Below the pieces are notes generated by a model, which was given only the letters and a program-made list of their open reading frames with translations, made no database searches and had not been told where the DNA came from. The position numbers and the translations under genes were made by a program. Below are positions 7,369-14,036 of a DNA stretch of 17,602 nt, one piece after another (the stretch's first letter is position 1; the number at the start of each line of letters is the position of its first letter). The DNA is from JALSKU01 sp964556545 (lineage in GTDB: Bacteria; Campylobacterota; Campylobacteria; Campylobacterales; JALSKU01): contig CAZKWE010000033.1 of NCBI GenBank assembly GCA_964556545.1, positions 1 to 17,602 on the forward strand, read 5' to 3'.

Positions 7369-8173
7369 AATACTCTCATACTCTTTTATGCAACATGCAC
7401 TAATAGCAACTGTTTTGATAAGCATCTGTATAGGTATAGTAGGAACTCTTATTACCGTCAACAGAATGGTTTTTTTAGCAGGAGGTATTGCTCACGGATC
7501 ATACGGAGGCATAGGAATTGCTATATTTTTTGGCTTTATGCCTATACTCGGAGCAACTTTGTTTGCAATTTTACTCTCTATTATTATCGCTGCTGTTTCT
7601 TATAAAAACAAAGAGAGAATCGATCCCGTTATCGGGGCAATGTGGGCGGCCGGCATGGCTATAGGTATTATTTTTACGGATTTGACTCCGGGTTATAATG
7701 TTGATTTGATGAGTTATCTCTTTGGTAGTATTATATCGGTTTCAAAAAGTGATTTGTACATAATGACTTGTTTTGATTTGCTTATACTTGTATTGGTTTC
7801 TCTATTTCACAAAGAATTACTTGCTCTTAGTTTTGATAGTGAATTTGCCAAACTAAGAGGTATCAAAACAAAATTGCTTTATTATATGTTGCTTATCATA
7901 ATTGGTTTTAGTATTATAGTGACTATAAGGGCGGTAGGTCTTATTTTAGTCATTGCTCTTATGAGTATACCGACCTTTATTGCTGAAAAATTTTCAAACT
8001 CGCTTTACAAAATGATGTTTATATCATTTTTGCTTACACTTACATTTAGTATATGCGGTCTTATTCTATCTTATTACTTCGATATAAGTTCGGGTGCGAC
8101 CATTATATTGACAGCTTCACTTTTCTTTTTTGTTTTTACCGCCATAACAACAAAACCTTTTAAAAAAATCTAA
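7361..8173 (+). CDS. znuB: Zinc/manganese ABC transporter, permease subunit
   Basis: A 270-residue ABC-3 family integral membrane protein forming the metal channel. It is almost entirely hydrophobic, with about eight predicted membrane helices. It carries family landmarks: GGIAHGSYGGIG near residues 41-52, YLFGSIISVS, RAVGLILVIALMSIPT and YYFDISSGATIIL. The ATG at 7361 overlaps the end of znuC by 8 bases, consistent with coupled translation; no strong ribosome site of its own is seen. An upstream in-frame start at 7187 would add 58 residues overlapping znuC and exceed the usual family length. The TAA at 8171-8173 overlaps the stop of the convergent glnQ-like gene. Confidence 0.9.
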   Translation: MPEILSYSFMQHALIATVLISICIGIVGTLITVNRMVFLAGGIAHGSYGGIGIAIFFGFMPILGATLFAILLSIIIAAVSYKNKERIDPVIGAMWAAGMAIGIIFTDLTPGYNVDLMSYLFGSIISVSKSDLYIMTCFDLLILVLVSLFHKELLALSFDSEFAKLRGIKTKLLYYMLLIIIGFSIIVTIRAVGLILVIALMSIPTFIAEKFSNSLYKMMFISFLLTLTFSICGLILSYYFDISSGATIILTASLFFFVFTAITTKPFKKI

Positions 8174-8907
8174 TGGTGCAGTATTTCGCTTAAAAACTGT
8201 TTCGCTCTGTCAGTTTTTGGATGGTTGAAAAAATCATGGGGATTGTCTTCTTCAACTATGATACCGTGATCCATAAATACAATCCTGTCACTAACCTCTT
8301 TTGCAAAACCCATTTCATGTGTTACGCATACAACTGTAAAATTCTCTCTTGCCAACTCTTTCATGACATCCAATACTTCGCCTATCATTTCAGGGTCCAA
8401 AGCACTTGTAGGCTCATCAAAAAGGATAATTTTCGGTTTCATTGCCAATGTTCTTGCGATAGCTACTCTTTGTTTTTGTCCACCGCTTAATTCACTTGGA
8501 TATTTATTGGCTTGATGAGGAATTTTTACTCTTTCTAAAAGCTCCATTGCAAATTTCTGTGCCTCGGCTTTAGGGACTTTTCTTACTTTCATAGGAGCTA
8601 TCATAATATTTTCTATGATACTTAGATGCGGAAAAAGATTGAAGTGCTGAAAAACCATGCCGGCTTCTTCTCTTACTTTGTTAACATTTACTTTTTTATC
8701 ATCAAGATTTATGCCGTCAATTATAATTTTACCTTCATCTATATCTTCAAGCTTATTAATACACCTTATGAGTGTTGATTTGCCGCTTCCACTCGGTCCG
8801 CAAACTACTACAACCTCACCTTTTTTAACCTTAAAATCTATATCTTTCAAGGCTTGAAAAGAACCATAAAATTTATTGACCCCTTCCATTTGTATCATGT
8901 ATTCCAT
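8170..8907 (-). CDS. glnQ: Polar amino-acid ABC transporter ATP-binding protein (GlnQ type), orphan
   Basis: A 245-residue ABC ATPase of the polar amino-acid uptake family, expected to drive import of glutamine, glutamate, aspartate or another polar amino acid. It has Walker A GPSGSGKST (37-45), Q-loop FQHFNLFPH, signature LSGGQ (140-144), Walker B ILFDEP (161-166) followed by TSALDPE, and H197. Length and sequence are typical of a complete subunit. No permease or binding protein lies beside it, so its partners must be encoded elsewhere, or just this gene has been separated from them. The ATG has GGAG 5 bases upstream. It is convergent with znuB, with overlapping stop codons, and divergent from the AAA ATPase gene. 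The symbol indicates subfamily, not proven substrate. Confidence 0.85.
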   Translation of the reverse strand: MEYMIQMEGVNKFYGSFQALKDIDFKVKKGEVVVVCGPSGSGKSTLIRCINKLEDIDEGKIIIDGINLDDKKVNVNKVREEAGMVFQHFNLFPHLSIIENIMIAPMKVRKVPKAEAQKFAMELLERVKIPHQANKYPSELSGGQKQRVAIARTLAMKPKIILFDEPTSALDPEMIGEVLDVMKELARENFTVVCVTHEMGFAKEVSDRIVFMDHGIIVEEDNPHDFFNHPKTDRAKQFLSEILHH

Positions 8908-8942
8908 AATATCTCCGCAAATATTTTATTTAGGATAATTGT

Positions 8943-8950
8943 ATTATAAT
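8943..8950. promoter_or_regulatory. Palindromic shared -10 element for divergent genes
   Basis: ATTATAAT is its own reverse complement and supplies a TATAAT on each strand: plus 8945-8950 towards the AAA ATPase, minus 8948-8943 towards the glnQ-like gene. Either would give a leader of about 24-30 bases. Both directions then have a ribosome site: AGGA at 8969-8972 on plus, GGAG before 8907 on minus. No other good -10 is visible in this 73-base gap. Confidence 0.45.
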
Positions 8951-8980
8951 AACAGTTAAAATTATATTAGGATATATTAT

Positions 8981-10714
8981 TTGGAAAATTTGATAACTTT
9001 TTTGGAAAACAGTGACATTGAAAAGTCTGCAATCTTTTCTCAGCTGAAATGCTCACTTGAAGAAGCCAATATCTTAAAAAACTTAACACATAAATATATT
9101 GATGGTTGTGAAGAAGTTACTGTTTTGGCAATTTTAAAAGAGATATATACCGATAAAAACTATATTCACATAAAAAAAGTATACATTATAAAAAATTTAT
9201 TAGAATCAGGATGGCTGACAAGAAGCGGACTTGTCAATACGCTAAAAAAAGATATCTCCGGCCTGGAACTTTTACACTCAAATATATCATTAAGCTCAAC
9301 ATTTCTAAAACTCCTTGAAAATAATAACCCTGAAGTTATTATCCCCAATGATGATCCATACAGTGACCATTTGGAATATTTAAAAGACCAGTTTACAAGA
9401 ATAGAACTTTACCAAAAATTATCCGTTCTTAGAAACAGTTTTAAAGAAACATCGCCTAATATTACAGCTTTAAAGAGTAACTTATCTGCTTATGAAAATA
9501 CAATAAACAAAAAAATATCCAAAAGTAAATGCAATCTTATCATTGAAGAAATTGCTTTAGAAAACGAACTGAGCGAAAAAGAGAAGATTATATTTTTAGC
9601 TCTTTTAAAAGAAGAATACTCTTCGGATATAGAAACTTTACGAGATATGAATACTCTTATTGATTTAATAAGTCAAAACGAATATGACAAGATTAAAAAC
9701 AGGGCTCTTTTGGAAGAAGGTTCAAAACTGATAGAAAATTCTTTGGTTGATTTTGATGAAATGCTTACAGCTTTTGGAGGAGTTACAAGAAGTTTTTACA
9801 TTTCAGAAGAAGTTATACAAAAGATTATAAGACCTACAAAAGACAAAAAAGAAAAAAAGATTAAACTCTCTTTGCTTATAAAAGAACAGGAAATTTTTGA
9901 ATTGATTGAACCCAAAACTTCACTTGATGATGTAATTTTGCATCCAAAAACTCAAAAGATACTCAACAATCTCTTAAAAAGAATGGATAAAAAAGTTCTC
10001 TCAAGACTTAAAGAGTGGGGAATAACAGATAGAAAAAAAGGATTGAGCTCAAAAATTATCTTCTACGGACCTTCCGGAACCGGAAAAACAATGACTGCAC
10101 TTTCTCTTTCAAAATCTCTTAGAAAAAGTGTTTTAAATTTTGACTGTTCTAAAATCCTTTCTCAGTATGTAGGCGAAAGTGAGAAAAATGTTAGAAAAAT
10201 TTTTGATACATATTATGATTTATCAAAAAAAACCAAAAGTTCACCGGTGCTTCTTTTAAACGAAGCGGATCAATTTTTAAGCAGCAGAACAAGCGGTGGT
10301 ATGCACAGTACCGATAAAATGCACAATCAAATGCAAAACATATTTCTTGAACAGATTGAAAATTTCAACGGAATTTTAATTGCAACAACAAATCTTCTTG
10401 AAAACATAGACCCGGCATTTTCCAGAAGATTTGACTATAAAATCGAGTTTAAAAAACCTGATTTTTCACAACGGTTACTTTTGTTTAGAAATTATTTACC
10501 TGAAAATGCCGTCTATGAAGAAAATTTTTCCATAGAAGAATTGGCAAAATACCCATTAACAGGAGGGCAGATAAAAGTTATCATAAAAAATACTGCACTA
10601 AATACTGCTGTTAAAGATGAGCCTATTTTTACCATGAGTGAATTTAAAAATATGATAGACAGAGAAATTAAAGGAACATTCGGAGAAGAAAAATTAGTAG
10701 GGTTTGTTTCTTAA
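8981..10714 (+). CDS. AAA-family ATPase with a large uncharacterised N-terminal region
   Basis: A 577-residue protein whose C-terminal part (about 315-545) is a single AAA domain of the Cdc48/Vps4/SpoVK-like type. It has Walker A GPSGTGKT (363-370), a pore-loop-like YVGES (396-400), a Walker B that reads LLLNEAD (424-430), with Asn for the usual Asp, sensor-1 TTN (469-471), arginine fingers R482/R483, and a sensor-2 region near LTGGQIK (526-532). Residues 1-310 are helical, Lys/Glu-rich and without a motif I recognise; they probably choose the substrate. Campylobacter has similar stand-alone AAA proteins of unknown role (Cj0377 type, recalled, not searched). The start is TTG, with AGGA 8 bases upstream and no in-frame ATG nearby. 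No membrane segment is seen. Confidence 0.82.
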   Translation: MENLITFLENSDIEKSAIFSQLKCSLEEANILKNLTHKYIDGCEEVTVLAILKEIYTDKNYIHIKKVYIIKNLLESGWLTRSGLVNTLKKDISGLELLHSNISLSSTFLKLLENNNPEVIIPNDDPYSDHLEYLKDQFTRIELYQKLSVLRNSFKETSPNITALKSNLSAYENTINKKISKSKCNLIIEEIALENELSEKEKIIFLALLKEEYSSDIETLRDMNTLIDLISQNEYDKIKNRALLEEGSKLIENSLVDFDEMLTAFGGVTRSFYISEEVIQKIIRPTKDKKEKKIKLSLLIKEQEIFELIEPKTSLDDVILHPKTQKILNNLLKRMDKKVLSRLKEWGITDRKKGLSSKIIFYGPSGTGKTMTALSLSKSLRKSVLNFDCSKILSQYVGESEKNVRKIFDTYYDLSKKTKSSPVLLLNEADQFLSSRTSGGMHSTDKMHNQMQNIFLEQIENFNGILIATTNLLENIDPAFSRRFDYKIEFKKPDFSQRLLLFRNYLPENAVYEENFSIEELAKYPLTGGQIKVIIKNTALNTAVKDEPIFTMSEFKNMIDREIKGTFGEEKLVGFVS

Positions 10715-10772
10715 TGTAACATTTTATACGACATAACATTTTATAATTTCTTTAATGTTACATATAGTAACA
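10714..10772. promoter_or_regulatory. Cluster of GTAAC half-sites upstream of nuo
   Basis: Directly after the AAA ATPase stop there is ATGTAACATT (10714-10723), matched by its reverse complement AATGTTACAT (10754-10763). The 12-base TAACATTTTATA occurs twice (10717-10728 and 10734-10745), 17 bases apart. The palindrome TGTTAC-ATATA-GTAACA spans 10756-10772. Plus-oriented GTAACA or ATAACA half-sites start at 10716, 10733 and 10767, i.e. spacings of 17 and 34. This looks like an operator array for the nuo operon, but no known regulator is matched. A weak terminator is an alternative reading of the palindrome plus the T-rich tail. Confidence 0.45.
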
Positions 10773-10792
10773 ATAGTTTTATAGTTTTATTC

Positions 10793-10798
10793 TATAAT
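10793..10798 (+). promoter_or_regulatory. Candidate -10 box for the nuo operon
   Basis: TATAAT in TTCTATAATTATC, after a T/A-rich phased stretch. It would give a leader of about 78 bases before nuoA. Other candidates in the same gap are TATAAT at 10742-10747 (inside the half-site cluster) and TATAGT at 10840-10845, so the real start is undecided. Confidence 0.35.
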
Positions 10799-10882
10799 TA
10801 TCATTTTTTTATGTAAAATAAGATTAGTTTTTATTTTTATATAGTATTATTATGCAATAATTATTTACAAAGGGGTTGTATT

Positions 10883-11272
10883 ATGAGTCATATGAATTTT
10901 GCTCATCCCTATTTCGGGGCATTTGTTTTTTTAGCTCTAAGCTCGATTGCATTTTTTGCCACAACGGTTTTAGCAAGGTGGGCAAGCAGAAAACTTGCAA
11001 GACTTGATACGGAAAAATTAAAACTTACCATTTATGAGTGTGGTCCAAAGGTTACGAAACAACCAAATAAAATTTCTGCACAATTTTATCTTTTTGCACT
11101 ACTGTTTATACTTTTTGATGTAGAAATTATATTTATGTTTCCATGGGCTATCGATTTTAAAGTTCTTGGAATGTTCGGATTTGTTGAAATGATTTCATTT
11201 ATAATATTACTCGCAATCGGTTTTGTTTACGCTTGGAAAAAAGGAGCATTACAATGGCACAGCATAAAGTAA
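10883..11272 (+). CDS. nuoA: Complex I subunit A
   Basis: A 129-residue membrane subunit at the junction of the hydrophilic arm and the proton-pumping arm of NADH-quinone oxidoreductase (complex I). Three membrane helices are visible, about 9-31, 66-88 and 96-117, with the family's YECGP (51-55) in the loop and DVE (79-81) in helix 2. Length matches bacterial NuoA. The ATG has AAAGGGG 7 bases upstream, an unusually strong site fitting the first gene of an operon. Its 3' end overlaps nuoB by 19 bases, and the nuoB ribosome site lies inside it. Confidence 0.95.
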   Translation: MSHMNFAHPYFGAFVFLALSSIAFFATTVLARWASRKLARLDTEKLKLTIYECGPKVTKQPNKISAQFYLFALLFILFDVEIIFMFPWAIDFKVLGMFGFVEMISFIILLAIGFVYAWKKGALQWHSIK

Positions 11273-11763
11273 AATATCTTCAAGAAAGCGGTCTTCCCAT
11301 TGCTCTTACTACGGTTGATAAATTGGTACAATGGGGAAGAAGTAACTCTTTATGGGCTCTAACCTACGGTCTTGCATGTTGTGCGATTGAAATGATGGCA
11401 AGCGGTGCAAGCAGATATGATTTTGATAGATTCGGAACTATATTCAGAGCCAGTCCGAGACAGGCTGAAGTTATGATAATAGCCGGAACTTTGACAAAAA
11501 AACATGCTGAATTTACAAGAAGGCTTTATGATCAAATGGCTGAACCAAAGTGGGTTATAAGCATGGGAAGTTGTGCCAATACAGGCGGTATGTTCAACAC
11601 CTATGCTACCGTTCAAGGAGTAGATAGAATTATTCCTGTTGATATATATCTTCCCGGATGTGCTCCCAGACCCGAAACTTTACAATATGCAGTTATGATG
11701 CTTCAAAAACAGATACGAAAAGAGAGTGCTTTTCAAAAACAAAAGCCTAAAAGGTTGCTATGA
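11254..11763 (+). CDS. nuoB: Complex I subunit B (cluster N2)
   Basis: A 169-residue subunit that holds the terminal 4Fe-4S cluster N2, which passes electrons to quinone. The four cluster cysteines are present: the adjacent pair C42-C43 (YGLACCAIEMM), C107 (MGSCANTGG) and C136 (LPGCAPRPE). I chose the ATG at 11254 because AAAAGGAG lies 7 bases before it and MAQHKVKY is the natural N terminus. The in-frame ATG at 11233 would add seven residues inside nuoA with no ribosome site. It ends in an ATGA overlap with nuoC. Confidence 0.96.
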   Translation: MAQHKVKYLQESGLPIALTTVDKLVQWGRSNSLWALTYGLACCAIEMMASGASRYDFDRFGTIFRASPRQAEVMIIAGTLTKKHAEFTRRLYDQMAEPKWVISMGSCANTGGMFNTYATVQGVDRIIPVDIYLPGCAPRPETLQYAVMMLQKQIRKESAFQKQKPKRLL

Positions 11764-12560
11764 TGAGAGAATATAAAAATAGAAAAAATGTTCAAAAAAA
11801 AGCTTATTATAATGATAGATTTTATGTGGTTCCGAATATTCCCAAAGAAGATCCAAATAGCGATGAAATTTTTTCAAAAGATTATAAAGAATTAAAAAAA
11901 CATTTTCAAATAAAAGAAGCATATATACAAAGAGGACAACTGGTAATTATTATAAAACCCGAAGATAACAAAAAAGTTCTGTCATTTTTAAAAGATGAGC
12001 TTGATTATACATTTTTAAGTGAAATGAGCGCGAATGATTATCTTGAGCAAAGCGGTGAATTCGAGATATTTTATCAATTATTGTCAATGAACAAAAGAAA
12101 AAGATTAAGACTCAAATGCCGTATAAAAGAAAAAAGTGCAATTGAAAGTGTTTATACCATATTTAAAAGTGCGGACTGGGCTGAGAGAGAAATGTTCGAT
12201 CTTATGGGAGTTCGTGTCAATAACCATTATAACTTGAAAAGACTTATCATGCCGGATGATTGGCATGGGCATCCGCTTAGAAAAACTTATCCTCTTCAAG
12301 GCGATGAAGCGGCATCATGGTATGAGGTAGATAAAATTTTTGGCAAAGAGTACAGAGATATCATAGGACCTGAACAAAGAGATCCTGCAAGAATTGATAG
12401 AAAAGATACGAAAAATTTTATAAGAATCAATCATGAAGTTCCATACGGTGCAAAACCGAGCAAAGAAAAAACAGTTCAAGAGTATCAGGAAGAAGATGGA
12501 GTATTTTTCATAGATGAATTCAAAAAAGACAAATCCAAAGTTTTAAATACAAGAAGGTAA
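11760..12560 (+). CDS. nuoC: Complex I subunit C (30-kDa type)
   Basis: A 266-residue hydrophilic arm subunit that, with NuoD and NuoB, builds the quinone-reducing module. The signature is clear in ADWAEREMFDLMG (138-150) and MPDDWHGHPLRKTYP (164-178). The N-terminal 40 residues and the Lys/Glu-rich C-terminal tail after about 205 are extensions beyond the common core. It is a separate gene, not fused to nuoD as in E. coli. The ATG at 11760 overlaps the nuoB stop (ATGA); the second codon is also ATG and could serve instead. It ends 3 bases before nuoD. Confidence 0.94.
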   Translation: MMREYKNRKNVQKKAYYNDRFYVVPNIPKEDPNSDEIFSKDYKELKKHFQIKEAYIQRGQLVIIIKPEDNKKVLSFLKDELDYTFLSEMSANDYLEQSGEFEIFYQLLSMNKRKRLRLKCRIKEKSAIESVYTIFKSADWAEREMFDLMGVRVNNHYNLKRLIMPDDWHGHPLRKTYPLQGDEAASWYEVDKIFGKEYRDIIGPEQRDPARIDRKDTKNFIRINHEVPYGAKPSKEKTVQEYQEEDGVFFIDEFKKDKSKVLNTRR

Positions 12561-12563
12561 AGC

Positions 12564-13790
12564 ATGCAACAGGTAAACAGATTAAAACCATTTTTTGAGA
12601 ACTTAAACTTTGACAGAGACGACAACAGAATGGTTGTCAACTTTGGACCTCAGCACCCTTCGGCACATGGTCAGCTAAGACTTATCCTTGAACTTGACGG
12701 AGAACAGGTAAAAAAAGCTATTCCCGATATCGGATACCTCCACAGAGGTATGGAAAAAATGGCAGAAAATATGATATACAATGAATTTTTACCGACAACG
12801 GACAGAATGGACTATATAGCTGCTACCTCCAATAACTACGGATATGCCTTGGCAGTTGAAAAACTTATCGGTCTTGAAGTTCCAAGAAGGGCGAAAGTTA
12901 TAAGAACTATGCTCTTGGAAATTAACAGAATCATTTCTCATCTCTTTTGGCTGGCAACTCATGCGCTTGATGTAGGAGCTATGACAGTATTTCTCTACTG
13001 TTTTAGAGAAAGAGAGTTTGCCATGGACTTGATGGAAGATTATTGTGGAGCCAGATTGACTCATTCATCGGTAAGGATAGGGGGAGTGCCTCTTGATTTG
13101 CCTGAAGGATGGCTTGAAAAGCTTGGCGTATACATTAGCCAAATGCATAAAAATATTGCTGATTATGAAGGTCTTTTAGATCAAAACAGAATTTGGAAAA
13201 TGAGACTTGAAGATGTCGGAATAATTTCCAAAGAAGATGCTATAAGCTGGGGATGTTCAGGTATTGTTTTAAGGGGAAGCGGAGTCCAATGGGATATAAG
13301 AAAAGAAGAACCGTATGAATTGTATGATGAATTGGACTTTGATGTTCCTTACAGTGACAGATGCGATAGTTACGGAAGATACAAACTTTATATGGAAGAG
13401 ATGAGGCAAAGCATCAGAATACTAAGACAACTCTCAGATATGTACAAAGATACCGAACCTGATATTATGGCTCATGCTCCTCAGTATATTTCAGCTCCAA
13501 AAGAGCAGATTATGACTCAAAATTACTCATTGATGCAACATTTTGTTTTGGTAACTCAAGGAATGAGACCTCCAAAAGGAGAAGTATATGCCGCAACCGA
13601 ATCTCCAAAAGGGGAGCTTGGATTTTATATCAATTCCGAAGGTGATCCTTATCCGTACAGACTGAAAGTCAGAGCACCGAGTTTTTGGCATACAAGTATA
13701 TTGCAGCAATTGCTTGTAGGACATTATATAGCTGATGTTACGGCAATTATCGGAAATCTCAATATCGTCTTCGGCGAAATCGACAGATAA
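12564..13790 (+). CDS. nuoD: Complex I subunit D (49-kDa type)
   Basis: A 408-residue subunit related to the large subunit of NiFe hydrogenases; it forms most of the quinone pocket next to cluster N2. Visible family blocks are NFGPQHPSAHG (26-36), whose histidines line the quinone site, YLHRGMEK (58-65), PTTDRMDYIA (77-86), and the C-terminal DVTAIIGNLNIVFGEIDR. The hydrogenase metal cysteines are absent, as expected. The ATG is preceded by AAGAAGG. The length is typical for stand-alone NuoD. Confidence 0.96.
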   Translation: MQQVNRLKPFFENLNFDRDDNRMVVNFGPQHPSAHGQLRLILELDGEQVKKAIPDIGYLHRGMEKMAENMIYNEFLPTTDRMDYIAATSNNYGYALAVEKLIGLEVPRRAKVIRTMLLEINRIISHLFWLATHALDVGAMTVFLYCFREREFAMDLMEDYCGARLTHSSVRIGGVPLDLPEGWLEKLGVYISQMHKNIADYEGLLDQNRIWKMRLEDVGIISKEDAISWGCSGIVLRGSGVQWDIRKEEPYELYDELDFDVPYSDRCDSYGRYKLYMEEMRQSIRILRQLSDMYKDTEPDIMAHAPQYISAPKEQIMTQNYSLMQHFVLVTQGMRPPKGEVYAATESPKGELGFYINSEGDPYPYRLKVRAPSFWHTSILQQLLVGHYIADVTAIIGNLNIVFGEIDR

Positions 13791-13802
13791 GGAGAAAATT
13801 AA

Positions 13803-14036
13803 ATGAAAAGATATGATTTAAGACCTTTGAAAGATAATTTTTACGATAGAATGATAGAGCTTATAGAAAATGATCTAAAACCCCAAGAAGTTGGTATATT
13901 TATCTTTGAAATAGGTGATTTTTCTTCTATACAAAAAAGTGCCGATATCGTCAAAGAGAGTGGTCATGAACTTATGAATTCTTTAAAATTCAATGAAGCT
14001 GACTGGACCATAGTAGTCAAAAGGAAAGCAGCTTGA
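13803..14036 (+). CDS. Short NuoE-position subunit of Campylobacterota complex I
   Basis: A 77-residue protein at the place of nuoE. It has no cysteine, so it cannot carry the 2Fe-2S cluster of true NuoE, and it is less than half the usual NuoE length. Small proteins at this position are known in Campylobacter and Helicobacter (Cj1575c and HP1264 type), where they replace NuoE and are thought to help accept electrons from a donor other than NADH. The sequence is charged and soluble (FIFEIGDFSS, WTIVVKRK). AAGGAG overlaps the nuoD stop, 8 bases before the ATG. Its TGA overlaps the TTG start of the next gene. Position is the main evidence for function. Confidence 0.8.
   Translation: MKRYDLRPLKDNFYDRMIELIENDLKPQEVGIFIFEIGDFSSIQKSADIVKESGHELMNSLKFNEADWTIVVKRKAA

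Noticed and set aside
10756..10790. Possible intrinsic terminator after the AAA ATPase (palindrome plus T-rich tail)
   Set aside because: The stem is only 6 bp with two G-C pairs, and the tail is broken by A and G; repeated half-sites make an operator the better reading.
10845..10861. TATTATT ... AATAAT inverted repeat resembling a NikR box
   Set aside because: The arms are separated by 4 bases instead of the 11 known for NikR sites, and such AT-only palindromes are expected by chance here.
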